Positions 1 through 5,781 of a stretch of 5,781 nucleotides of DNA are shown one piece after another; the stretch's first letter is position 1; each line of letters starts with the position of its first letter. The notes beneath the pieces were generated by a model, which saw only the letters and a list, made by a program, of their open reading frames with translations, was not told where the DNA came from and did not search any database. Source of the stretch: 13-1-40CM-64-14 sp036393975. GTDB taxonomy: Bacteria; Sysuimicrobiota; Sysuimicrobiia; Sysuimicrobiales; Kaftiobacteriaceae. Both the position numbers and the translations under genes were made by a program. The stretch lies in assembly GCA_036393975.1 (NCBI GenBank), contig DASWFZ010000183.1:1-5781 (forward strand), given 5' to 3'.

Positions 1-455
1 CCCCGACCGATCGCTACCATCTGCTGTTCTCCTCCAGATAACGTCCCCGCGAGCTGCGTCAAGCGTTCGGCGAGCCGCGGGAAGAGCGACAGCACCCACG
101 CCAGAGACTCCGCCTGGTGCGCGCGCGCCCTCTTCGTGTACGCGCCGAGCTGAAGGTTTTCCCGCACCGTCATCCGAGGCCACAGCGCCCGCCCTTCAGG
201 GATTTGCACGATCCCGGCATCGACGATGCGGGACGGACGCACCCGGAGCGGCTCGCCGCCGAACCGCACCTCTCCGCCCAGCGGGCGGAGGAGGCCGGAG
301 ATCACGCGCATCGTGGAGGTTTTGCCGGCCCCGTTGGCGCCCAGGAGGGTGATGATTTCTCCCTCTCCCACGGCGAACGACACGTCCCACAGGGCCCGCA
401 CCTGGCCGTAGGCGGCCGCGATGTTCTCAATCTCGAGCAGGGGTGTCGAGGGCAT
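1..455 (-). CDS. livF: LivF-type branched-chain amino acid ABC transporter ATP-binding protein (C-terminus cut off by window edge)
   Basis: This is one of the two cytoplasmic ATPases that power a HAAT-family importer. The frame is open from an ATG at 455-453 to the left edge, giving 151 residues of a protein usually about 235-240 long. Visible motifs are Walker A GANGAGKT (39-46), the Q-loop glutamine at 84 in VQIPEGRALWPRMTVREN, a typical LivF stretch, and the ABC signature LSGGEQQM (139-146) with the Glu variant usual in LivF. Walker B, D-loop and H-loop lie outside the window. The start ATG shares one base with the livG stop (TGATG), which implies translational coupling; no strong Shine-Dalgarno sequence lies at the usual distance. 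Assignment as LivF rather than LivG rests on the PEGR and LSGGEQQM motifs and on its position after livG. Confidence 0.95.
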   Translation of the reverse strand, partial: MPSTPLLEIENIAAAYGQVRALWDVSFAVGEGEIITLLGANGAGKTSTMRVISGLLRPLGGEVRFGGEPLRVRPSRIVDAGIVQIPEGRALWPRMTVRENLQLGAYTKRARAHQAESLAWVLSLFPRLAERLTQLAGTLSGGEQQMVAIGR

Positions 456-1192
456 CAGTCTTCTGAGGTCGTCTCTCCGAGGTACGCTTCGATGACCTGC
501 GGATTGTTCGCGACAACCGCCGGAGATCCATCAGCGATCAAGCGCCCGTAGTTGAGGACGAGCACGCGATCCGAAAGGTCCATGACAGCCCGCATCACGT
601 GCTCGATCATCACGATGGTGATGCCTCGGGCGCGGATTTGACGAACCAATGCTGTTCCCTGCTGGATCTCGGCCGGAGTGAGGCCCGCGAGGACCTCGTC
701 CAGCAAGAGCACCGACGGGCGCGTAGCCAGCGCGCGGGCAATCTCCAGCCGTTTGCGTTGGGCCAGCGTGAGGGCAGAGGCCAGAGAGTCCTGCCGGTGA
801 GCCAAGCCGACGAACGTCAATGTGTCCACGGCCTCCTCGGCCGATGTGCGGCCACCGAGTCGCCCGCTGGCTCCAAAAGAAGCCCCGACACGCACATTCT
901 CCAAAACCGTGAGGTCCCCAAACGGGCGGACAACTTGGTGGGTCGAGCATACGCCGAGCCGGCACACCGCATGGGCACTCCACCCGGTGATTTCGTGGCC
1001 AAAACACAGCACCCGGCCCTCCGACGGGCGGGTCTTGCCGGCGATGATGCTAAACAGCGTGGTCTTCCCCGCTCCGTTGGGACCGATGAGGCCGGTGATC
1101 TCCCCGGACGCGATCTGCACCGTCACGTCCTGGACCGCTGCGAGTCCGCCAAAGCGCTTCGTGATCCGGTCGAGGGTGAGGGCGGTGGTCAT
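455..1192 (-). CDS. livG: LivG-type branched-chain amino acid ABC transporter ATP-binding protein
   Basis: This 245-residue ABC ATPase pairs with LivF beneath the LivH/LivM permeases. Walker A is GPNGAGKT (37-44), the Q-loop Gln is 86 in CSTHQVVRPFGDLTVLENV, Walker B is VLLLDEV (161-167) followed by LAGL, and the H-loop His is 198 in IVMIEHV. The frame stays open upstream to 1468, but ATG at 1192-1190 is the start: it puts Walker A at the usual distance and forms an ATGA overlap with the livM stop. The ABC signature is unusual: LTLAQ (141-145) replaces the LSYGQ or LSGGQ normally seen. The following KRLEIARALATRP is intact, so the protein is probably functional and belongs to a divergent LivG subfamily. 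A weak GCGGA about 5 bases upstream may serve as ribosome binding site. Confidence 0.95.
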   Translation of the reverse strand: MTTALTLDRITKRFGGLAAVQDVTVQIASGEITGLIGPNGAGKTTLFSIIAGKTRPSEGRVLCFGHEITGWSAHAVCRLGVCSTHQVVRPFGDLTVLENVRVGASFGASGRLGGRTSAEEAVDTLTFVGLAHRQDSLASALTLAQRKRLEIARALATRPSVLLLDEVLAGLTPAEIQQGTALVRQIRARGITIVMIEHVMRAVMDLSDRVLVLNYGRLIADGSPAVVANNPQVIEAYLGETTSED

Positions 1193-2226
1193 GTGGTCCG
1201 CTTGGTGCCTGGCCGTTCTGTCTCGGTCCGGGGCATCGGGGCGCCTCCGTGCTCGGCGTGCGGAGCAGGAGCAGCGGCCGGGGAGCCGGTCGAGGCATGA
1301 CTCACGCGTGCTACCAGCCGACCAGCCAATCCTGCCATCCCCCCGGGTTCGAACAGGATAATCAGCAGGAGCAGCAGCCCGTATACGAGGAGGTGAAAGC
1401 TTGGATAACTGGTTTGGAGATAGTCTTGCACTACGAAGAAAACGGCGGCGCCCAGCACCGGGCCCCATACGGTCCCCAAGCCACCGATGAGCGCGATTAG
1501 GACGAGGCTGATGCTGTGCGTGAAGCTAAAGACGGTGTCGGGATGCACGTACTGCAGATACGTCGCGTAGACGCCGCCGCAGGCGCCGACGAGAGCCGCG
1601 CTCACAATGTGCGCGAGGTTTTTGAATAGCGTCGTGCGCACCCCCAGGCTCTCCGCCGCCTCCAGGTCGAGCCGGAGCGCGGTCAACCCCAGCCCAAATC
1701 GGGCCCCGCGGATCCAGGCCGCCACCGCGTACGCTATCGCCGCGCAGATCAACGCCACAAAGTAGAACCACGTCTTTGACGGAACGATCGTGGGGAGGTT
1801 GAGTCCGGAGGCCCCCCCGGTGATCTTGTCCAGGTTGAGCATCAGGATCCGCATCGCTTCCCCGACGCCGATGGTCGCGATGGAGAAGTAGGGCCCAATC
1901 AACCGGAGCGTGGGGGCGCCGACCAGCAACGAGAAGGCGGCCGCCACCAGGCCCGCGACCGGGTAGGTCAAGACCGGCGACCAGCCTGCAAGCCAGAGGA
2001 GCGCCGTCGTGTACGCGCCCAGGCCGAAGAATGCCGCATACCCGAAGGACACGTACCCGGCAAAGCCGCCCAGGATGTTCCACGCGACACCTTGCGCCAC
2101 GTAGAGGAACGTCAAGATCCCCAAGTTGAGCAGCGTGATGTTGCCGGGGATGAGCAAGGGGACCGCCGCCAACAGGATGCCGACGGCGAGGGCGGCAGCG
2201 AGCTCCAGCCGCAGCGAAGGCCTCAC
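1189..2226 (-). CDS. livM: LivM-type branched-chain amino acid ABC transporter permease
   Basis: This is an inner-membrane permease of 345 residues that forms the translocation path with LivH. Hydrophobic segments begin at residue 9. The LivM hallmark WNILGGFAGYVSFGYAAFFG lies at 49-68, ITGGASGL at 135-142, and the cytoplasmic ATPase-coupling loop at about 173-205 (FGLGLTALR, then SLGV). The conserved end is a LIALIGGLGTVWGPVLGA segment followed by a last helix and FEPGGMAGL. The start is taken as GTG at 2226-2224, 22 bases after the livH stop, with GGAGGAG at 2245-2239; that spacing of 12 is a little long. An ATG at 2334 in frame would add 36 non-hydrophobic residues read through livH and is unlikely. 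The last 39 residues form a hydrophilic Ala/Pro/Thr/Arg-rich tail beyond the usual LivM end. The stop overlaps the livG start (ATGA). Confidence 0.93.
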   Translation of the reverse strand: MRPSLRLELAAALAVGILLAAVPLLIPGNITLLNLGILTFLYVAQGVAWNILGGFAGYVSFGYAAFFGLGAYTTALLWLAGWSPVLTYPVAGLVAAAFSLLVGAPTLRLIGPYFSIATIGVGEAMRILMLNLDKITGGASGLNLPTIVPSKTWFYFVALICAAIAYAVAAWIRGARFGLGLTALRLDLEAAESLGVRTTLFKNLAHIVSAALVGACGGVYATYLQYVHPDTVFSFTHSISLVLIALIGGLGTVWGPVLGAAVFFVVQDYLQTSYPSFHLLVYGLLLLLIILFEPGGMAGLAGRLVARVSHASTGSPAAAPAPHAEHGGAPMPRTETERPGTKRTT

Positions 2227-2248
2227 AGCGGAGGCGGGCTCCTCCGGA

Positions 2249-3142
2249 TCACGACCGTATCCGCGACCACAGCTGGGCAACCCCACCGGGCATGACGATG
2301 AGAGCCACCACCAGGAGGCCGTACGCGATGACATTCTGGAGGCTGGCGCGCATGAACAGAACGGCGAAGGATTCCGCGAGCGCTAGGATGGCCGCCCCGA
2401 CGGTCACACCAGCGAAGTTCTCCAGTCCGCCCAAGACAATGATCGTAAAACTCTTAAGCTGAAACGGTCCGCCGAAGTCCGGCGTGAAGCTGAACAGCAG
2501 GGTGAGCAGACCACCGGCAAACCCCGCGAGGGCTGTGCCGAGGCCGAACGCCAGCGCGCTGATGCGCTCAGTGTCGATGCCCACGAGCAGCGCGGCCTGA
2601 GGATCTTGGACCGTCGCGCGCAGGGCCTTCCCGATATAGGTGTGTCCCAGCACGAAATGCAACAGACTCAGCGCGAGGAGGGCGACGGCAAACACGATCA
2701 GCCGCGTCAGCGGGAGTCGGAACCCCCCCACGATGAGGGACTTGTACGTGTAGGCGGTGATGATCGACTGATCTTCGCTGCCCCAGATCGCCAGGGCGAC
2801 GTTTTGGATCACGAGCCACAGCGCGAACAATAGGAGCAGCGACGCGATGGGCCGCGCGCTCCGCGAGTTGACTACACGCCGGACCAGGAGCTTGTAGACG
2901 AGCCAGCCGGCGCCGAAGAACGGCAGGAGGTTCAGCACCGCTCCCGCCACGGGATCGAGGTGCCACCACTGGGAGTACATTAGTGTCATGAAGGCCCCCA
3001 GCATGAGGAACCCCGCGTTGCTGACGTTAATTACCTTCATGACGCCATAAATAATGGCGAGGCCGTACGACATGACTGCGTACAGCCCCGCCGTCAACAG
3101 AGCCGCGATGGCTACTGAGACTAGGTTCTGAGTCGTGAACAC
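2249..3142 (-). CDS. livH: LivH-type branched-chain amino acid ABC transporter permease
   Basis: This 297-residue inner-membrane permease is the partner of LivM. It shows about eight hydrophobic segments. The N-terminal block YGLAIIYGVMKVINVSNAG (26-44) followed by FLMLGAF matches the LivH pattern, although the usual His-Gly-Glu after the first helix is Asn-Ala-Gly here (42-44). The cytoplasmic coupling loop GKALRATVQDPQAALLVGID (171-190) and the following LAFGLGTALAGFAGGLL are characteristic. The C-terminal FTIIVLGGLENFAGVTVGA and the ending GLLVVALIVMPGG also fit. The start is GTG at 3142-3140. No later start keeps the first helix, but the Shine-Dalgarno sequence is poor. It follows the binding-protein gene after 51 bases that hold a hairpin, and precedes livM by 22 bases. 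Confidence 0.94.
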   Translation of the reverse strand: MFTTQNLVSVAIAALLTAGLYAVMSYGLAIIYGVMKVINVSNAGFLMLGAFMTLMYSQWWHLDPVAGAVLNLLPFFGAGWLVYKLLVRRVVNSRSARPIASLLLLFALWLVIQNVALAIWGSEDQSIITAYTYKSLIVGGFRLPLTRLIVFAVALLALSLLHFVLGHTYIGKALRATVQDPQAALLVGIDTERISALAFGLGTALAGFAGGLLTLLFSFTPDFGGPFQLKSFTIIVLGGLENFAGVTVGAAILALAESFAVLFMRASLQNVIAYGLLVVALIVMPGGVAQLWSRIRS

Positions 3143-3176
3143 CAGTGCGGAGACTCGGGCCCTAACGCCTGGTTCC

Positions 3177-3190
3177 TGATGCCCGCATCA
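3177..3190 (-). other. Intercistronic hairpin between the binding-protein gene and livH
   Basis: TGATGC and GCATCA flank two bases, forming a perfect 6-bp inverted repeat (effective loop of four) that starts four bases after the TAA of the binding-protein gene. There is no U-run, so it is not a standard intrinsic terminator. By analogy with other importer operons it could protect the upstream message and let the binding protein be made in excess over the permeases; that role is inference. Confidence 0.4.
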
Positions 3191-3193
3191 CGG

Positions 3194-4432
3194 TTACTGG
3201 TTCTTGGGCATCGGGAGCACTGCGTCAAACGTCTCCGGCATCTTCTTAGGCCAGATAATCCGCACCGTGTTCCCGGGAAGGGTCTGGACCATGATGTACG
3301 GGGACCCGGCAATCTGGCCGTTGGGGCCGAACCGGATCACCCCTCCGGGGATCAGGGCATTGCGGAACTCGATCTTGGCCAAGGCGTCGCGCACCGCGGG
3401 CCCGTCCAGGGTTCCCGCGTTTTTGACGCCCGCCAGCAGCACGCGGGCCGTGTCATAGGAGAGCGCCTGGAACCAGTCCGGGATCGCGTGATATTCCCGC
3501 TGGTACCGATCGGCAAACACTTGCGAACCCGCACCCTTCAACGCAGGGCTCCACCAGAGACCTGCGATGAGGTAATCCGCACCGGCACCCAGCGCCTGTC
3601 GGCCTCTCTGATCGGGGCCCCGGGCGCCGTAGGAGACGAACTGGTGATAGAGGCCAGCCTGCAGATACTGGCGGTGCATGGTGATGAAGTCCGGCAGGTG
3701 GGCGTCGGAGAGAAACACCGTGGCGTTGGAGGCCTGCACCTGTTGTAAGAGGGGGCTAAAATCGCTTCCGTTGAGCTGAAAAGACTGATTCAACACGATC
3801 CGAAATAGGTCAGGCCGCGCCTTCACCGCGTCGAGGACCCCTTCGATGTAATCCTTCCCGTGATCCGTGTTCTCCCACACCACGGCGATCGTGAGCGGCT
3901 TGGTCAGCCTGTATTGGTCCGCAGCCACGGTGAGGTAGTCCATGGTGATCTTGGCCAGGTCGTAGATAGTAGCGAGGGTGCCAAAGATGTATTTGTATCC
4001 CCGCTTGAAAATTTCCGAGGCCGCTCCGCCGCCTTCGACGTACGGGATCTTGTACTGGTCGGGCACGACCTCTTGGGCCTGAACGAGAGACGTGTCGTAG
4101 CCGCCGAGCAGGAAGTTGACGTGTTGGTCGGTGACCAGCTTCTCGACGAGACTGCGGGATCGAGTGCCGTCGCTGCTATCGTCCAGAATGATCAGGGTGA
4201 TCGGGTACTTGGCCGCCCCCACCTGAAGTCCCCCGGCCTTGTTCACATCGTCGATCGCCATGCTGTAGCCTTGCTTGAAGTAGTTGCCGGACGCGCCGAA
4301 TGCCCCGGTGAGCGGCAAGACCGCTCCGATCTTGATCTCAGGCGTTGCTGGCTGCCCTGTGGTTGTGAGGATGAGAGGAACAGCACAGGCAAAAACGAGC
4401 ACTGCCACCGTCCAAAGTCGCTGCAAGCGCAT
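3194..4432 (-). CDS. Periplasmic substrate-binding protein of a branched-chain amino acid-type ABC transporter (Peripla_BP_6 / LivK-like)
   Basis: This 412-residue protein is the exported ligand receptor that delivers substrate to LivH/LivM. It has a basic start (MRLQR), a hydrophobic core at 6-22, and a mature domain opening with IKIGAVLPLTGAFGASG (33-49), a family hallmark. Further family features are IDDVNKAGG (60-68), LLGGYDTS in the first ligand loop (108-115), and a second lobe ending in a VIRFGPNGQ-like strand. Cys16 lies in VFAC, but the hydrophobic stretch continues past it and Phe is at -2, so a Sec signal peptide looks likelier than a lipoprotein signal. GGGAGGG abuts the ATG at 4432; with only one base after GGAGG, a TTG at 4426-4424 (spacer 7) may be the true start, shortening it by two residues. 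The substrate is unknown: this family also binds amides, urea, aromatic acids and other ligands. Confidence 0.93.
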   Translation of the reverse strand: MRLQRLWTVAVLVFACAVPLILTTTGQPATPEIKIGAVLPLTGAFGASGNYFKQGYSMAIDDVNKAGGLQVGAAKYPITLIILDDSSDGTRSRSLVEKLVTDQHVNFLLGGYDTSLVQAQEVVPDQYKIPYVEGGGAASEIFKRGYKYIFGTLATIYDLAKITMDYLTVAADQYRLTKPLTIAVVWENTDHGKDYIEGVLDAVKARPDLFRIVLNQSFQLNGSDFSPLLQQVQASNATVFLSDAHLPDFITMHRQYLQAGLYHQFVSYGARGPDQRGRQALGAGADYLIAGLWWSPALKGAGSQVFADRYQREYHAIPDWFQALSYDTARVLLAGVKNAGTLDGPAVRDALAKIEFRNALIPGGVIRFGPNGQIAGSPYIMVQTLPGNTVRIIWPKKMPETFDAVLPMPKNQ

Positions 4433-4568
4433 CCCTCCCGCGATGATCGTTCGTGTTATCCCTTAATCGCTGTCAGATGCCGATGCTACTTCCGCGTCCT
4501 GTCCACGAACCTGCATGCACGTCTACTGTCGGCGGAAACCTCGTATGTGATTCGGACTTGGCGATAGT
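4433..4568 (-). other. Leader region upstream of the transporter operon, no gene seen
   Basis: This is the part of the 187-base gap nearest the binding-protein gene. It encodes no convincing protein or RNA. It contains the perfect palindrome TGCATGCA (4512-4519), which extends imperfectly to 4509-4522 and could be an operator. The purine-rich ribosome binding site GGGAGGG is at 4439-4433. No sigma-70 -35/-10 pair with good spacing was found: TGGACA and TAGCAT occur but are too close together. The operon may therefore use a different promoter type or be read through from the HAD gene. Confidence 0.4.
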
Positions 4569-4585
4569 GCTCCTCCTCCAGGAGC
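4569..4585 (-). other. Hairpin GCTCCT/AGGAGC in the HAD to transporter gap
   Basis: A perfect 6-bp inverted repeat with a five-base loop (4569-4574 pairs with 4580-4585). On the minus strand it lies directly after the larger hairpin that follows the HAD stop codon. No T-tract follows on either strand. The loop sequence on the minus strand is GGAGG, a Shine-Dalgarno-like core, though no start codon is usefully placed after it. Confidence 0.35.
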
Positions 4586-4589
4586 GTCT

Positions 4590-4618
4590 CGGTGTGGCAG
4601 CCGGACGGCTGTGCACCG
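4590..4618 (-). terminator. Possible transcription-end or processing hairpin after the HAD gene
   Basis: CGGTG (4590-4594) pairs with CACCG (4614-4618), and CAGCC (4598-4602) pairs with GGCTG (4607-4611), leaving a small asymmetric internal loop (TGG/TG) and a four-base GGAC loop. It begins one base after the HAD stop codon at 4622-4620. The GC-rich stem suits a terminator, but no U-run follows, so it may be a weak or attenuating terminator, or an RNA 3'-end stabiliser. Confidence 0.35.
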
Positions 4619-4619
4619 G

Positions 4620-5366
4620 TCAGGCGTGAGGGAGGATGTCCAACACGCCGGTGAGATCCGATGCGACATGCGCGGGGGCAAATCGGGGGTCGGGTACTGT
4701 GTCTTGGGTCCGGTTCACCCAGACCGTCTGCAGACCGAAGGCAGTCGCGCCAACGGCATCAGTCGCAGACCCGGCAACATGCAGCAACTCCTCTGGGCGC
4801 ACACCGAGAATCCGCAAAGCAGCGGCGTAGACCGACGGGTGGGGTTTAAACTTCCCGCCTTCGGTCGACACGATGTGGTCAAAAGCCACGGGGAGATGGT
4901 GCAACAGGGCGGCGAGCATATCGCGATCGCCATTGGACAGCGTCGCGAGGATCAGGCCCCGGCGGCGGACCTCAGCCAGTACGCGGCCTGCTTCAGGATG
5001 GGGCGGCAGATCTTCCCACGCGGCCACGAGGCGATCCATCTCTGCGGCGGTCAGCGGAGGGGTGAGGGCGTGGAGCGTCTGCTGAGCTGACGCCTCCAGT
5101 GCTCTCCGGTTGGTGGCGGGTTCCCGGTCCAGCGAGTTGGCGACGAGCAGGTAGGTCATGTGGCGTTGCCGCCATGTGGCCGCCGTTGCGCCAGGATCCA
5201 GGGCCAGCCCGCGGGCGCGGAACAGTGCCGACAGTGTAGCGCGTAGCCCGCTGATCGTGTCGAAGAGCGCCGAGTACACGTCGAACGTGACGGCCCGGAT
5301 GGGAGAGGGCGTGCGTGCACGCCCGGAGGGCTGGGATTCAGACTGCGGGGTTAACGCAGGGTTCAT
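4620..5366 (-). CDS. HAD-superfamily hydrolase, haloacid dehalogenase type II-like
   Basis: This cytoplasmic hydrolase has 248 residues from ATG at 5366; a TTG at 5372 would give 250. Numbered from that TTG, an unstructured Pro/Ser/Arg-rich leader (1-24) precedes HAD motif I FDVYSALFDT with nucleophile Asp31. Then follow WRQR (Arg68), motif II TLSNGD (Ser146), motif III KPHPSVY (Lys176, Tyr182), and motif IV VAGSATDAVGA (Asp205) with FGLQTVWVNR. Spacing, length and the VWVNR end match the L-2-haloacid dehalogenase group, which forms an aspartyl ester to release halide. However, the Thr four residues after the nucleophile is Ala35, and the SSNAWD segment is AGSATD. Defluorination or dehalogenation is therefore unproven and a phosphatase or other HAD reaction is possible. 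No clear Shine-Dalgarno sequence is seen. It lies on the same strand as, and 187 bases upstream of, the transporter operon. Confidence 0.85.
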   Translation of the reverse strand: MNPALTPQSESQPSGRARTPSPIRAVTFDVYSALFDTISGLRATLSALFRARGLALDPGATAATWRQRHMTYLLVANSLDREPATNRRALEASAQQTLHALTPPLTAAEMDRLVAAWEDLPPHPEAGRVLAEVRRRGLILATLSNGDRDMLAALLHHLPVAFDHIVSTEGGKFKPHPSVYAAALRILGVRPEELLHVAGSATDAVGATAFGLQTVWVNRTQDTVPDPRFAPAHVASDLTGVLDILPHA

Positions 5367-5470
5367 CTGCAAGGTGTCGTATTCACGAGGTGAGTTTCGC
5401 CACCCCTTCGGTCAAAATGCGCGTGTCTCCTTGCAATCATTGACACCATCGTGGAGTGAGGAGTGCTTAG
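5367..5470. promoter_or_regulatory. Divergent intergenic region between the HAD and cyclase genes
   Basis: These 104 bases must hold the promoters of both flanking genes if they are not read from further away. A palindrome CAATCATTG (5434-5442) is a candidate operator, weakly supported. TTGACA at 5440-5445 matches a plus-strand -35 box, but no acceptable -10 fits before the cyclase start. GAGGAG at 5458-5463 is a good ribosome binding site for the cyclase, seven bases before its ATG. No equivalent site precedes the HAD start. Confidence 0.4.
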
Positions 5471-5781
5471 ATGCCACTTAGATCGTTTGACCTGAGCCGG
5501 TGCCGGGTGCTGGACTTGTCCCAGAACTTCAGCATGGACTCCCCCCCTTTCGCCTACTATGAGGGCCCGAAAATCACGTGGGTGAAGAAGATGGCGTTTG
5601 AAGGGGTGAACGCCCAGCACATCTCGACGACCAATCACATCGCCACCCACCTGGACTCGCCGTTGCACTTTAACGACCCGGGACCGGACGTCTCCGGCAT
5701 CCCGATTGAATCCCTGGTCGGGCCCGCATGCGTCGTGGACCTGCAGCAGTTTGGCATCGGAGATTACGACATCTACGGGTC
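5471..5781 (+). CDS. Cyclase family protein (putative metal-dependent hydrolase, kynurenine formamidase-like; C-terminus cut off by window edge)
   Basis: The first 103 residues are present, with the frame open to the right edge; family members are usually about 210-270 long. Residues 13-22 (VLDLSQNFSM) match the family's opening strand, which normally reads DLS with a following Pro-rich segment, here DSPPFAYYEGP. The metal-binding motif is HIATHLDSPLHF (56-67), the family's HxGTHxDxPxHF with Ala for Gly; His56, His60, Asp62 and His66 are the likely ligands. The family includes kynurenine formamidase, isatin hydrolase and polyketide-cyclase-named proteins, which open amide, lactam or related bonds. 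Which of these applies cannot be decided here. ATG at 5471 is supported by GAGGAG seven bases upstream. It is divergent from the HAD gene, so shared control is possible. Confidence 0.88.
   Translation, partial: MPLRSFDLSRCRVLDLSQNFSMDSPPFAYYEGPKITWVKKMAFEGVNAQHISTTNHIATHLDSPLHFNDPGPDVSGIPIESLVGPACVVDLQQFGIGDYDIYG

Noticed and set aside
599..1300. Plus-strand open frame (233 codons) opposite livG/livM
   Set aside because: Shadow of GC-rich coding sequence on the other strand; composition is Arg/Gly/Glu-rich with no domain.
1193..1468. Upstream in-frame extension of livG to 1468 (337 residues)
   Set aside because: It lies inside livM in another frame, is Arg/Pro-rich without family resemblance, and the ATG at 1192 forms a standard ATGA overlap.
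2227..2334. Upstream ATG for livM at 2334
   Set aside because: The added residues are read out of frame through livH and do not look like a LivM N-terminus; GTG at 2226 with GGAGGAG upstream fits better.
4382..4390. Lipobox (VFAC) making the binding protein a lipoprotein
   Set aside because: Phe at -2 is atypical and the hydrophobic stretch continues well past the Cys, so a Sec signal peptide is more likely; not excluded.
3860..4567. Long plus-strand open frame (235 codons) antisense to the binding-protein gene
   Set aside because: Long antisense frames are expected in GC-rich coding DNA; it has no recognisable domain and opposes a clear family member.
4590..4618. Confident intrinsic terminator after the HAD gene
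   Set aside because: The stem is good but no U-tract follows, so it is kept only as a low-confidence candidate.
5440..5445. TTGACA as a sigma-70 -35 box for the cyclase
   Set aside because: No -10 element lies at 16-18 bases, and the position would place transcription start at or past the ATG.
5363..5668. Minus-strand open frame opposite the cyclase start
   Set aside because: It covers the cyclase coding sequence and the divergent promoter region, and shows no family features.

Overview
The window reads as ordinary chromosomal sequence from a GC-rich bacterium. Codon third positions are strongly G/C, gene packing is tight, and overlapping stop/start junctions are used. Nothing in it fixes the phylum; an environmental Gram-negative-type lineage is a reasonable guess from the exported binding protein, but this is inference only. 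I see no tRNA, rRNA, CRISPR array, insertion sequence or integration site.

Most of the window (1-4432, minus strand) is a branched-chain amino acid (HAAT/Liv) type ABC importer operon. In transcription order it holds a periplasmic substrate-binding protein (4432-3194), the two permeases LivH (3142-2249) and LivM (2226-1189), and the two ATPases LivG (1192-455) and LivF (455 to beyond the left edge, truncated). The last three genes are joined by ATGA and TGATG overlaps, so they are probably translationally coupled. A 14-bp palindrome sits just after the binding-protein stop codon, a common place for an mRNA-stabilising hairpin that lets the binding protein be made in excess over the membrane parts.

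Upstream on the same strand lies a HAD-superfamily hydrolase of the L-2-haloacid dehalogenase (type II) group (5366-4620). It keeps the HAD catalytic core but lacks several residues linked to dehalogenase activity. The 187-bp gap between it and the transporter holds two tandem hairpins and no convincing promoter. Divergently, on the plus strand, a metal-dependent cyclase/kynurenine-formamidase family hydrolase starts at 5471 and runs off the right edge.

Together the genes suggest uptake of a small carboxylate, amino-acid-like or aromatic compound and its hydrolytic processing, but the substrate cannot be read from the sequence. I did not find a clearly new system. The most useful points for follow-up are the altered ABC signature in LivG, the altered active site of the HAD protein, the HAD/cyclase/Liv gene association, and the intergenic hairpins.
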